Shown here piece after piece: positions 6,984 through 14,991 of a stretch of 35,097 bases of DNA. The notes below the pieces were generated by a model. The model saw nothing but the letters and a program-made list of their open reading frames with translations, searched no databases and was not told where the DNA came from. The stretch's first letter is position 1. The number at the start of each line of letters is the position of its first letter. Origin of the DNA: an uncultured Paracoccaceae bacterium (GTDB taxonomy: Bacteria > Pseudomonadota > Alphaproteobacteria > Rhodobacterales > Rhodobacteraceae); the NCBI GenBank assembly GCA_947497985.1, contig CANMIX010000019.1, positions 1-35,097 of the forward strand, given 5' to 3'. Made by a program: the position numbers and the translations under genes.

Positions 6984-8414
6984 TTAGTCCCCCAACACCC
7001 AAGTGTCTTTTGTTCCGCCGCCCTGTGATGAGTTCACCACGAGCGATCCTTTTTTTAGTGCAACCCGCGTCAGCCCGCCGGGTGTGATTTCCACCTTATT
7101 GGGGGACACCAGCACAAACGGTCGCAGATCCACATGTCGCGGCGCCAGACCTGCTTTGGACAGAATTGGAACTGTCGACAGGGACAGGGTTGGCTGCGCG
7201 ATGTAATTCGACGGCTTTGCACGCAGTTTCTTTTCAAACGCCGCAAGCTCTTTCTTGCTGGCGGCAGGGCCAACCAGCATCCCGTATCCGCCAGAACCGT
7301 GAACCTCTTTTACCACCAGATCTTTGAGGTTCGCGAGCACATGCGCCAATGCATCCGGTTCTGAGCACCGCCAGGTGGGGACGTTTTTCAGGATCGCCTG
7401 TTCGCCGGTATAGAATTCAATAATATCAGGTAGGTAGCTGTACAAAGCTTTGTCATCGGCGATCCCGGTGCCCGGCGCGTTCGCCAGGGTAATGTTGCCC
7501 GCTCGATAGACATCCATGATCCCCGGCACGCCCAGCATACTGTCAGGATTAAAGGTCAACGGATCCAAATAGGCATCATCTACACGGCGATAGAGCACGT
7601 CGATGATCTGATAACCTTGGGTCGTACGCATGGCCACATGACCGTCAACGATCTGCAAATCGTGGCTTTCCACCAGTTCGGCACCCATTTGATCGGCAAG
7701 GAAGGCATGTTCGAAATAGGCAGAGTTGTGGATGCCCGGGGTCAAGACTGCGACAACGGGTTTGTCATTCGGTGAACTTGCCGGTGCACTGTCCGACAAG
7801 GATCGGCGCAAACGTTGCGGATAGGCCGACACGGGGCGTACCTTGAGCTGGGTGAACAGCTCCGGGAACATCTGCAGCATGGTTTCGCGGTTTTCCAACA
7901 TGTAAGACACGCCAGAAGGCGTGCGTACGTTGTCTTCGAGGACAAAGAAATCATCCTCACCAGTGCGCACCAGATCGACACCACAGATATGTGTGTACAC
8001 ACCGCCGGGTGGATTAACGCCGATCATTTCCGGGCAAAATGCCTCGTTTCCGCTGATCAGTTCGCGTGGAATACGACCGGCCCGCAGAATTTCCTGACCA
8101 TGATAGATGTCATACAGGAACGCATTTATTGCGCGCACCCGTTGTTCGATACCGCGTTCCAGCTTGGCCCATTCTCGTGCGGCGATAATACGGGGGACGA
8201 TGTCAAAGGGGATCAGCCGTTCATCGGCCTCGTCTTGACCATACACGTTGAAGGTGATTCCGATCCGGCGAAAAAATGCCTCGGCATCTTCAGATTTACG
8301 CCTGAGCCGTTTCAGATCTTCATTCTCAAACCAGTCAAAATAGACCTTGTATGGATCCCGCACGTCGCCAGGTGTGGCGAGCATCTCATCAAAGAATGTG
8401 GCATTTTGTTTCAT
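6984..8414 (-). CDS. Circularly permuted ATP-grasp protein (COG2308)
   Basis: 476 residues of the circularly permuted ATP-grasp type 2 family. Family signatures include VVKEVHGSGGYGMLVGP (nucleotide-binding loop), NYIAQPTLSLSTVP, RHVDLRPFVL and the C-terminal GLTRVALKKGSLVVNSS followed by QGGGTKDTWVL. ATP-grasp enzymes join a carboxylate to an amine or thiol through an acyl-phosphate. This subfamily is predicted to make an amide-linked peptide or peptide-like metabolite, but no product is known. It is the first gene of the Anbu cluster. A candidate promoter lies at 8475-8503. No strong ribosome binding site precedes ATG 8414, but the N-terminal sequence fits the family, so this start is kept. 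Confidence 0.92.
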   Translation of the reverse strand: MKQNATFFDEMLATPGDVRDPYKVYFDWFENEDLKRLRRKSEDAEAFFRRIGITFNVYGQDEADERLIPFDIVPRIIAAREWAKLERGIEQRVRAINAFLYDIYHGQEILRAGRIPRELISGNEAFCPEMIGVNPPGGVYTHICGVDLVRTGEDDFFVLEDNVRTPSGVSYMLENRETMLQMFPELFTQLKVRPVSAYPQRLRRSLSDSAPASSPNDKPVVAVLTPGIHNSAYFEHAFLADQMGAELVESHDLQIVDGHVAMRTTQGYQIIDVLYRRVDDAYLDPLTFNPDSMLGVPGIMDVYRAGNITLANAPGTGIADDKALYSYLPDIIEFYTGEQAILKNVPTWRCSEPDALAHVLANLKDLVVKEVHGSGGYGMLVGPAASKKELAAFEKKLRAKPSNYIAQPTLSLSTVPILSKAGLAPRHVDLRPFVLVSPNKVEITPGGLTRVALKKGSLVVNSSQGGGTKDTWVLGD

Positions 8415-8474
8415 ACATTCGAGTTTTGCAGCCCAACGAATGGCCGCAAGATTCGTGCCTTAAAAATTAGCTGC

Positions 8475-8503
8475 CATAGAGATTTGCAAAAATAGGTGGT
8501 CAA
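8475..8503 (-). promoter_or_regulatory. Candidate sigma-70 promoter of the Anbu cluster
   Basis: Read on the minus strand, TTGACC (8498-8503) is followed after 17 bases by TCTATG (8475-8480). The -35 is good and the -10 is poor (3 of 6). It sits about 60 bases upstream of ATG 8414 and is the best sigma-70-like pair seen before this operon. Confidence 0.35.
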
Positions 8504-8514
8504 TTTGTAGTCAC

Positions 8515-8543
8515 TTGCGTCAAAAAGTAATCAAAAATAAATT
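8515..8543 (+). promoter_or_regulatory. Weak candidate promoter pointing right
   Basis: TTGCGT (8515-8520), a 17-base spacer and TAAATT (8538-8543). The match is only moderate and the region is A/T-rich. It could drive the binding-protein/GGDEF genes through a long leader, or a short RNA ending near the inverted repeat at 8590-8627. Confidence 0.2.
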
Positions 8544-8589
8544 TCCCTGGGTCTCCATTGTTCGAATTTTACGCAAGTTGGTGATGGGT

Positions 8590-8627
8590 CATGCTGATCT
8601 GTCGCAAAATCTGCGACTGCAAGCATG
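8590..8627. repeat. Nested inverted repeat in the 8415-8864 intergenic region
   Basis: Outer arms CATGCT (8590-8595) and AGCATG (8622-8627) enclose inner arms GTCGCA (8601-8606) and TGCGAC (8612-8617), with a five-base apical loop. A short T run follows at 8635-8640 after a seven-base gap. It could be an operator, a structured leader or an imperfect terminator. The rest of this 450-base gap shows only the two candidate promoters and a doubtful 30-codon frame. Confidence 0.4.
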
Positions 8628-8864
8628 CTGCGTCATTTTTGTTATTCTAAAGTCCTGTGTTGGTTTGACCAAACGCGTGACGGCCTAAGGTACGACATGA
8701 CCGAACCCACACAAAAGCGGATTGCCGGGCACGCGAAACGGAACGAATCGCCAAATAAATTCCAAAGTAAATATTTGAAACAACCTTAGGTATTGCGTCG
8801 GGGTGCATTCACCGCGCTTTAGCTTTTGTCGCGCAGATAATTGGCGACAACTGAAGGATGACCC

Positions 8865-10085
8865 ATGTTTGCGAAACTTGTGACGTTAGCAGTTATCGGC
8901 GTATTCGCCTGGACTGTCTCTCCCGCGCAGGCGGAAGAGGAGTTGGAGATTTATATCGACGCGGACTTCTCAATCAGTGCCGCTGCAGCGCAATCCATTG
9001 AACTGGGTGTGCAAACCGCCCTTAATGAAGTGGACAACGCCCCGGCGGGAGAACGGGTTCGCCTTATCCGCATGGACCATCGATCGAATGTCAAACGCGC
9101 TGGACGCACCTATGAGACATACGCCAGAAGCGAACGCGCGTTGGCCATTATCGGGGGGAAACAATCCCCTCCTTATTTGGCACACAAGGACTTCATAAAC
9201 GCCAACGGCATTCTCACCTTGCTGCCTTGGTCGGCTGCCGGGCCGGTCACACGAGGCAGCGAAGGGTTGGAAAACTGGATCTTCCGACTGTCTGTGGATG
9301 ATGCACAATCGGGCAACTTTTTTGTTGAAAACGCGGTTCAAAAAGACGGCTGTACGCGGGTTGCATTGATCTTGTTGAACACAGGGTGGGGCAGGGCCAA
9401 TCAAAAGTCTTTGACAGCGGCTTTGGCTGACCGGGATATGAAACCAATTGCCACGGAGTTCTTTTCGTCTGCGATTGGGGAAGCCTCTGCGATCAGCCTG
9501 GCGGCGCGTATCAAACGGTCGCAGGCGGATTGTGCGGTCATGTTGTCGAATTGGGATGATGGGGCGTTGATCATGAACTCCCTACACCGGGCTGACATGG
9601 GTATTCGCGTTTACAGCCACTGGGGGATAATGGGCGGTGGCTTTGCAGAGCACGTCAGCAATGAAAGCCGCCGCGCTCTGCATTTGAAAATTTTGCAAAC
9701 CTGCGCTCTGCAGCAAGAACGTGCCGGAAATCCCGTTCTTCAACAGGCGCTCCGTCGTGCGGCACCAAATGCGTCTGCTCTGAAAGAATTGCGAGCAGCC
9801 ACAGGATTTGTGCATGGCTACGACCTGACACGGGTTTTGGTCGCCGCAATCGAACAAGCCGCGCGTCAAGAGAGCTGGGCGACCGCCGAAATCGTACAGA
9901 AACGTGTCATGGTTCGCGACGCGCTTGAGCGCATTGAACGACCCGTTGAGGGTATCCTGAATACATACAATCCACCCTTCTCTCCGTTTGAACCTGGTAT
10001 GGTGAACGCGCACGAAGCTCTGGGGCAGCAAGATCTGTGTTTTGCACAATTTAGCTCGGAAGGGCAGTTAGAAGATGCTGGTTGA
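8865..10085 (+). CDS. Secreted ABC-type substrate-binding protein (branched-chain amino acid class), likely sensor partner
   Basis: 406 residues. A Sec signal peptide is clear (hydrophobic core residues 5-18, AQA cleavage site after residue 23). The mature part has the type I periplasmic-binding fold of the Leu/Ile/Val and amide class: EIYIDADFSISAA near the N terminus, then LIRMDHRSNVKRA, AIIGGKQSPP and GYDLTRVLVAA. No permease or ATPase genes are adjacent. Instead its last 11 bases overlap the start of a membrane GGDEF/EAL gene. This resembles the NspS-MbaA arrangement in Vibrio, where a binding protein signals to a c-di-GMP enzyme rather than feeding a transporter. GAAGGA seven bases before ATG 8865 supports the start. 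Ligand unknown; the sensory role is inferred. Confidence 0.85.
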   Translation: MFAKLVTLAVIGVFAWTVSPAQAEEELEIYIDADFSISAAAAQSIELGVQTALNEVDNAPAGERVRLIRMDHRSNVKRAGRTYETYARSERALAIIGGKQSPPYLAHKDFINANGILTLLPWSAAGPVTRGSEGLENWIFRLSVDDAQSGNFFVENAVQKDGCTRVALILLNTGWGRANQKSLTAALADRDMKPIATEFFSSAIGEASAISLAARIKRSQADCAVMLSNWDDGALIMNSLHRADMGIRVYSHWGIMGGGFAEHVSNESRRALHLKILQTCALQQERAGNPVLQQALRRAAPNASALKELRAATGFVHGYDLTRVLVAAIEQAARQESWATAEIVQKRVMVRDALERIERPVEGILNTYNPPFSPFEPGMVNAHEALGQQDLCFAQFSSEGQLEDAG

Positions 10086-12669
10086 TACCTTGTTTTCCCG
10101 TGCCGCCAATTCCAAGGTTGTTTTACAACGATTTTGGGGGCTGCTGCTTGTTGTCCTTGTTTTGGCAGTCAGTTCTTCTGCGGTCGCCGTTTGGATGACC
10201 GCAACCCCGTTCTTGGAGCAGGAACGGGCAGGGGTTATCAATTCGCAAGCCAACCGTGATGTTCATAGTCTGGAAGCTAAACTGGAACGGTTTCGCGTGC
10301 TACTGGACTTTCTCAGCCACGCTCCGCCGGTCGTTGATACGGTCATGGGCTATGTGGATAGCGCCGACGTGGTTCAGGAATTTGTCGAGCGCTTGAAACT
10401 TCCAAGCGAAGTGTCTTGGATCAAAATTTTCGACGCGTTCGGCGAAGAACTAGCAGATTTTAGGTTCGATACCCAATCGCAGAATTTACTTGGCGGAACG
10501 CCGTTGACGGATTTGGTTCAGCGCACCAACGAAAAGGCCGCAGGTTTCGAGCGGAGCGTGGTATTCGCGCACGACGATACGGGCGCGCATATTGCAATTG
10601 CCTCTCCAGTCTTGTTTCAGGAATTCACCGAAGGCGTCGTTGTCGTTGGTATGCGTATCGACACAAACGCTCTTTTCCCTGCGAACGAGATTGCAAAGGA
10701 CACCTTTATTGCAAAAAGCAGCTCGATCCGCGCAGGGATCACCGCAGTTCCAGAGGGCGCAAAGGTCGTACCCCTTTCAGCCACTGACCTGTCTGTTGTT
10801 TTACTACCTGATACCAAAGTCGTCGAAGCTGCCGGCAGTGAGTTGCTGACGACGACCGTTGGTGCATTGTCACTGGTGCTGGTTATTGCGTTTGCGCTTT
10901 TTGCGGCATTGGGGCGGGCCGTTCTGGTCGAACCGCATCGGCGGCTGGAACAGCAGAAAAAGTCGTTGTCCGAACTGGCGGCCGTGGCAAAACGGGCCAA
11001 TGACGCATTTTTGGTTACCGATTCAGCCGGACGCATCGTTTGGACCAACCCGGCTTTTGAAAAGCTTTCTGGCTATTCCGGCAAAGAGGCCCAAGGTAAA
11101 AAACCAGGTGCATTCCTGCAAGGGGCTGAAACCAACGTAGACACGGTCCAAGAAATCCGCACCGCCATTCGCCATCGCCGCCCCATCAAGACTGAGATTT
11201 TGAACTATAACAAGGATGGTGGGACCTATTGGGTGTCACTAGGGATTTCACCCTTGCGCAACGAACAGGGGGAGTTCTACGGGTTCATGGCGATTTCTCA
11301 TGATGTCACCCACGAGCGTGCCCAACGTGAGGCGATCCTCAGCGCAAAACGTGAGATTGAACATCAAGCGTTGCACGATTCCTTGACGGGACTGCCAAAC
11401 AGGCGGGCGCTGGATATCGCATTGCAAACCCGCAGCCAGGATCCGCGCGCGGATGCAACGGTCGTGCGCATCGATCTCGACCACTTCAAATATGTAAACG
11501 ATACCTTGGGGCACGCGGCCGGTGATTTCGTCCTTTGCGAAGTTGCAGACATCTTACGAGAAGAAACCAAATCCGAAGACTTGCCCGCGCGCGTGGGCGG
11601 TGATGAATTTGTAATACTTTTGGGGGCCGGTAAAACATCCGAGGACGGGCGCGTGGTGGCCGAACGGATGTTGGAGCGGATCCAGCAGCCCAAGCATTTT
11701 GAGAAAAAGACCATCCGTGTGGGCGCGAGTTTTGGTGTCGCCAGCACATTGGACGGGTTGGTTCCGATGGGGCAATTGGTCGTGGGGGCCGACGCCGCGT
11801 TGTATGAGGCGAAAGACAGTGGCCGAAACACCGTATGCCTCTACACGCCACAACTCCATCATACTGTTCAGGGGCGGCGCTCACTTGCGTTGGAGATCCG
11901 GCGCGCGATAGTGAATGAGGAATTCGTTCCCTTCTACCAACCGCAATTTGATGCGCAAACACATGAGATTGTCGGCGTTGAAACGCTTGTGCGGTGGCGT
12001 TCTCCGGAATTGGGTTTGATGGCACCAAACGCATTCTTGCCGATCGCCGAACAACTTTCTGCTGTGGACGAGATCGACGCGCTGATCTTCCGAAAAGCGA
12101 CCCGTGAAATTAGTGAGTTGCGTGAGCAAGGTATTATTATCCCTAAACTTTCCTTCAACGTGACCGCGCAGCGCGTTCAAAATCCTGACATGTTTTTAGA
12201 TTTGCCGAAATCGTCCGAGACCGGGTATCAGATCGCGTTTGAGGTCTTGGAATCTGTCCTCGTCGAGGAACAGTCGGATCTGTTTAACTTCAGCATTGAT
12301 CGCTTGCGCGACATGGGGATTTCAATTGAGATTGACGATTTTGGATCAGGTCACGCATCAATCGTTGGTCTGATGCATCTGCGGCCGGATGTCATGAAAA
12401 TTGACCAGCAACTTGTGCTGCCGTTGACCAAGTCTGACACCATCCGTGGCCTTTTGAAGCAGATCGTTGGCATGGCTGATCTTATGGGGCTCAAGGTCAC
12501 CGCGGAGGGTGTTGAAACGATGGAGCATGCGCGCATCTTGACCGAGCTTGGCTGTAATACATTGCAAGGCTTTGCATTTGCCAAACCTCAAAGTGTTGAA
12601 GATCTGCAGGTGTTCGCACAAAATTGGCAGCCCGAGCAAAGCACTTTGCTGCGCAGCTCCGGGGGATAA
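10075..12669 (+). CDS. Membrane PAS-GGDEF-EAL c-di-GMP protein
   Basis: 864 residues. Order: TM1 (about 20-43), a periplasmic sensor region (44-258), TM2 (259-281), PAS (about 300-415), GGDEF (430-592) and EAL (605-850). GGDEF is intact at 508-512 (RVGGDEF). The allosteric inhibition site five residues upstream reads KSED instead of RxxD. The EAL motif reads ETL (636-638), but the other metal and catalytic positions appear kept: N in SFNVTA, E in FEVLES, DD in IDDFGSG, K in MKID, E in TAEGVET. Both synthesis and breakdown of c-di-GMP are therefore possible. Its start overlaps the binding-protein gene, so the two are coupled and the periplasmic domain probably reads that protein. Terminator at 12699. 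Confidence 0.93.
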   Translation: MLVDTLFSRAANSKVVLQRFWGLLLVVLVLAVSSSAVAVWMTATPFLEQERAGVINSQANRDVHSLEAKLERFRVLLDFLSHAPPVVDTVMGYVDSADVVQEFVERLKLPSEVSWIKIFDAFGEELADFRFDTQSQNLLGGTPLTDLVQRTNEKAAGFERSVVFAHDDTGAHIAIASPVLFQEFTEGVVVVGMRIDTNALFPANEIAKDTFIAKSSSIRAGITAVPEGAKVVPLSATDLSVVLLPDTKVVEAAGSELLTTTVGALSLVLVIAFALFAALGRAVLVEPHRRLEQQKKSLSELAAVAKRANDAFLVTDSAGRIVWTNPAFEKLSGYSGKEAQGKKPGAFLQGAETNVDTVQEIRTAIRHRRPIKTEILNYNKDGGTYWVSLGISPLRNEQGEFYGFMAISHDVTHERAQREAILSAKREIEHQALHDSLTGLPNRRALDIALQTRSQDPRADATVVRIDLDHFKYVNDTLGHAAGDFVLCEVADILREETKSEDLPARVGGDEFVILLGAGKTSEDGRVVAERMLERIQQPKHFEKKTIRVGASFGVASTLDGLVPMGQLVVGADAALYEAKDSGRNTVCLYTPQLHHTVQGRRSLALEIRRAIVNEEFVPFYQPQFDAQTHEIVGVETLVRWRSPELGLMAPNAFLPIAEQLSAVDEIDALIFRKATREISELREQGIIIPKLSFNVTAQRVQNPDMFLDLPKSSETGYQIAFEVLESVLVEEQSDLFNFSIDRLRDMGISIEIDDFGSGHASIVGLMHLRPDVMKIDQQLVLPLTKSDTIRGLLKQIVGMADLMGLKVTAEGVETMEHARILTELGCNTLQGFAFAKPQSVEDLQVFAQNWQPEQSTLLRSSGG

Positions 12670-12698
12670 AGTCCCACGCACAACATACAAAAAGTAAA

Positions 12699-12726
12699 GG
12701 AGCGCCCTGGCGCTCCTTGTCGTTTT
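12699..12726. terminator. Bidirectional Rho-independent terminator
   Basis: GGAGCGCC (12699-12706) and GGCGCTCC (12709-12716) form a perfect eight-base stem around CT. TTGTCGTTTT follows on the plus strand. On the minus strand the stem is followed by TTTACTTTTT. It sits between the convergent GGDEF/EAL gene and cynS and can serve both. Confidence 0.85.
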
Positions 12727-12745
12727 ACACCCTCGCCGAGCGATC

Positions 12746-13216
12746 TTACCAGCTGTTGTAAGACAGGTATTTGCCTGACATTTCGACCTTCACACGGTCC
12801 CCTTTGGGATGTGGTACCTTGGTGATGGACATGTCGAAATCGATTGCGGACATGATGCCGTCGCCAAACTTCTCGTGAATCAGCGCTTTGATTGTCGGGC
12901 CGTAGACGCCAACGATTTCATACAGGCGATAGATGCAAGGATCCGTTGGAACTGTTTGTTCCCACATCTTGGTCGGGCTTTCCTCCAGAACCGAGGCCGC
13001 TTCTTGCGGCAGGCCCAATGTGGAGACCAATAGCGCCGCTTTTTCCGCAGGCATCGCGTTCATGCCGACGGCTGCGGAATGGGTCCACACCGGCGACATA
13101 TCGATCTTCTCGGCGATCTCTTCCCATGTCAGTCCGGCCTGTTTCTTGGCGGACAAGATCATGACGGTGACGTCTTCTTTGCTCAGCATGACGGGTACCT
13201 CTATGCTGTCTTTCAT
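12746..13216 (-). CDS. cynS: Cyanase (cyanate hydratase)
   Basis: 156 residues, the family's usual length. Cyanase converts cyanate and bicarbonate to ammonia and two CO2 in the cytoplasm as a decamer. The N-terminal helical domain precedes the catalytic C domain with R97 and E100 (YRLYEIVGVYGP) and S123 (GIMSAIDF), matching R96, E99 and S122 of the Escherichia coli enzyme. AGGAGA just upstream of ATG 13216 is a good ribosome binding site. It is the last gene of the importer operon, 20 bases after the ATPase gene, so cyanate is taken up and detoxified or used as nitrogen by one transcript. Transcription stops at the hairpin at 12699. Confidence 0.97.
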   Translation of the reverse strand: MKDSIEVPVMLSKEDVTVMILSAKKQAGLTWEEIAEKIDMSPVWTHSAAVGMNAMPAEKAALLVSTLGLPQEAASVLEESPTKMWEQTVPTDPCIYRLYEIVGVYGPTIKALIHEKFGDGIMSAIDFDMSITKVPHPKGDRVKVEMSGKYLSYNSW

Positions 13217-13236
13217 GGATATTCTCCTGTCGTAAA

Positions 13237-14139
13237 TTAGCTTCCGACGCTGCGCAGCGGGGTGGTTTCGCCGCCTTCATCGTCGGTTTTGGTTTTGTCG
13301 ATCCGTACGGTTTCCGGGTGCTGCATCTCGCCGTTGGATGGCTGACCGGCCAGTTCCTTGGATCGATGGCCCAGGAACTGCACCAGATGGTTGCGGATCG
13401 GATAGTAATTAGGGTGATCGACGATCTCGGTCCGGTTGCGGGGCCGAGGGATTGTGATTTCCACGGATTCCGCGACGCGAGCCAGCGGACCATTGGTCAT
13501 CAGCAGAATGCGATCCGCCAACAAGATCGCCTCGTCGATATCATGGGTGATCATGAACACGGTCTGTTCCGTCTGCCCCCAAATCTTGAGCAGTTCATCC
13601 TGGATCGTGCCCCGTGTCAGCGCGTCCAATGCACCAAAGGGTTCATCCAACAACAGCAGTTTCGGATGGTTGGCAAAGGCCCGTGCGATGGAGACACGCT
13701 GGCGCATGCCGCCAGACAGCTGCGAGGGTTTGCGATATACAACATCGCCTTCCAACCCAACCATTGCCAGATATTCCAAGGCCTGATCCGTGATCTCTTG
13801 TTTGGACTTCTGCGGATAGCGCGCCTTGATCCCAAAGGTCACGTTTTTCAATGCCGTCAGCCAAGGCAGCAGTGAATAGTTCTGGAACACCACTCCACGG
13901 TCCAGGCTGGGGCCGGACACTTCGAACCCATCCATTTTGACCACGCCCGATGTGGGTTCCGCAAGGCCCGCGAGGATGTTCATGATCGTGGACTTGCCAC
14001 AACCGGAATGGCCGAGGATGCAGACAAACTCGCCCTTTTCAATGCCAAAGGTGGCATTTTCAAAGACGGTCATCGTGCCGCCGTTGCCATCCGGAAACTG
14101 CTGGGTGAGCTGCTCGATGCTCAAAAATGGTTTTGGCAT
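13237..14139 (-). CDS. Cyanate/nitrate-type ABC transporter ATPase
   Basis: 300 residues. Walker A GHSGCGKST, Q-loop FQNYSLLPW, signature LSGGMRQRVS, Walker B LLLLDEPFGALD and the switch His in ITHDIDEA are all present. The sequence belongs to the NrtD/SsuB/TauB branch that energises nitrate, cyanate, bicarbonate, sulfonate and taurine importers. The C-terminal tail of about 40 residues is charged and has no visible regulatory domain. AAGGAG lies before ATG 14139. It sits between the permease and cynS genes, so the cargo is most likely cyanate (a CynD equivalent), though nitrate/nitrite cannot be excluded from sequence. Confidence 0.92.
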   Translation of the reverse strand: MPKPFLSIEQLTQQFPDGNGGTMTVFENATFGIEKGEFVCILGHSGCGKSTIMNILAGLAEPTSGVVKMDGFEVSGPSLDRGVVFQNYSLLPWLTALKNVTFGIKARYPQKSKQEITDQALEYLAMVGLEGDVVYRKPSQLSGGMRQRVSIARAFANHPKLLLLDEPFGALDALTRGTIQDELLKIWGQTEQTVFMITHDIDEAILLADRILLMTNGPLARVAESVEITIPRPRNRTEIVDHPNYYPIRNHLVQFLGHRSKELAGQPSNGEMQHPETVRIDKTKTDDEGGETTPLRSVGS

Positions 14140-14151
14140 AACGTGGCTCCT

Positions 14152-14988
14152 TTATTCGGCAAAGGCGACAGCGCGCTGCAGGGCACCAAAGGCGGCGTCG
14201 AGCAGCATTCCAACGATGCCGATCATGAGGATGGAGAAGATCACCGAAGTGAGGTCGAGGTTGTTCCACTCGTTCCAGACGTAATATCCAATACCAGTGC
14301 CCCCAACGAGCATTTCGGCAGCCACAATCACCAGCCAGGCAATCCCAATGGAAATCCGCATGCCGGTCACAATGGTCGGTGCAGCGGCGGGCAAAATCAC
14401 AGTGATCGCGGTTTTCAAAGGAGACAGCTCATGTGTGCGGGCCACATTGACCCAATCCTGGCGCACGCCAGCCACGCCAAAGGCTGTGTTGATCAGCATT
14501 GGCCAGATCGAACAGATAAAGATCACAAAGATCGCGCTCGCCTCGCTGTCTTGGATGATAAACAGCGCAAGCGGCATCCAGGCCAAGGGGGAAATGGGCC
14601 GCAGAACCTGAATAAAGGGGTTCAACGCTTTGTAGGCGACCGGCGACATGCCGATCAAAAATCCCAATGGCACCGCCAGCAAAGCCGCCAGAATGTAACC
14701 TGTCAGTACGCGATAGATGGAGTATCCGATCTGGATACCGATCCCTTTGTCGTTTGGGCCGGCATCATAGAACGGGTTGGACAGCTGCTCCCAGGCTTTA
14801 ACCAGAACCTGGCTGGGTGGGGGCACGCCCGCTTTTGGAACCCCTCCACCCGTGAGGCGTTCATATTCCGTCAGTTCACCGACGGCCTGTTGTGCGGGAA
14901 TGGAGGCCTCCCATATCAGGAGGCCGACCAACAACAGAACCACGGACAATATGGCCGCCCGCTGGTTCTGAGAGAGATTGTCCAACAT
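14152..14988 (-). CDS. Cyanate/nitrate-type ABC transporter permease
   Basis: 278 residues of the BPD_transp_1 (NrtB/SsuC/TauC) family. An N-terminal membrane helix (about 10-28, ILSVVLLLVGLLIWEA) is followed by a periplasmic stretch and five to six further helices. The cytoplasmic EAA loop is VARTHELSPLKTAITVILPAAAPTIVTG, read in two parts around residues 190-215. It starts three bases after the stop of the binding-protein gene and is followed by the ATPase gene after 12 bases. A homodimer of this protein would form the importer channel. Confidence 0.92.
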   Translation of the reverse strand: MLDNLSQNQRAAILSVVLLLVGLLIWEASIPAQQAVGELTEYERLTGGGVPKAGVPPPSQVLVKAWEQLSNPFYDAGPNDKGIGIQIGYSIYRVLTGYILAALLAVPLGFLIGMSPVAYKALNPFIQVLRPISPLAWMPLALFIIQDSEASAIFVIFICSIWPMLINTAFGVAGVRQDWVNVARTHELSPLKTAITVILPAAAPTIVTGMRISIGIAWLVIVAAEMLVGGTGIGYYVWNEWNNLDLTSVIFSILMIGIVGMLLDAAFGALQRAVAFAE

Positions 14989-14991
14989 CAG

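Noticed and set aside
8697-8789. 30-codon frame starting ATG ACC GAA in the intergenic region
   Set aside because: Weak ribosome binding site, hydrophilic low-complexity product and no known family; chance is more likely.
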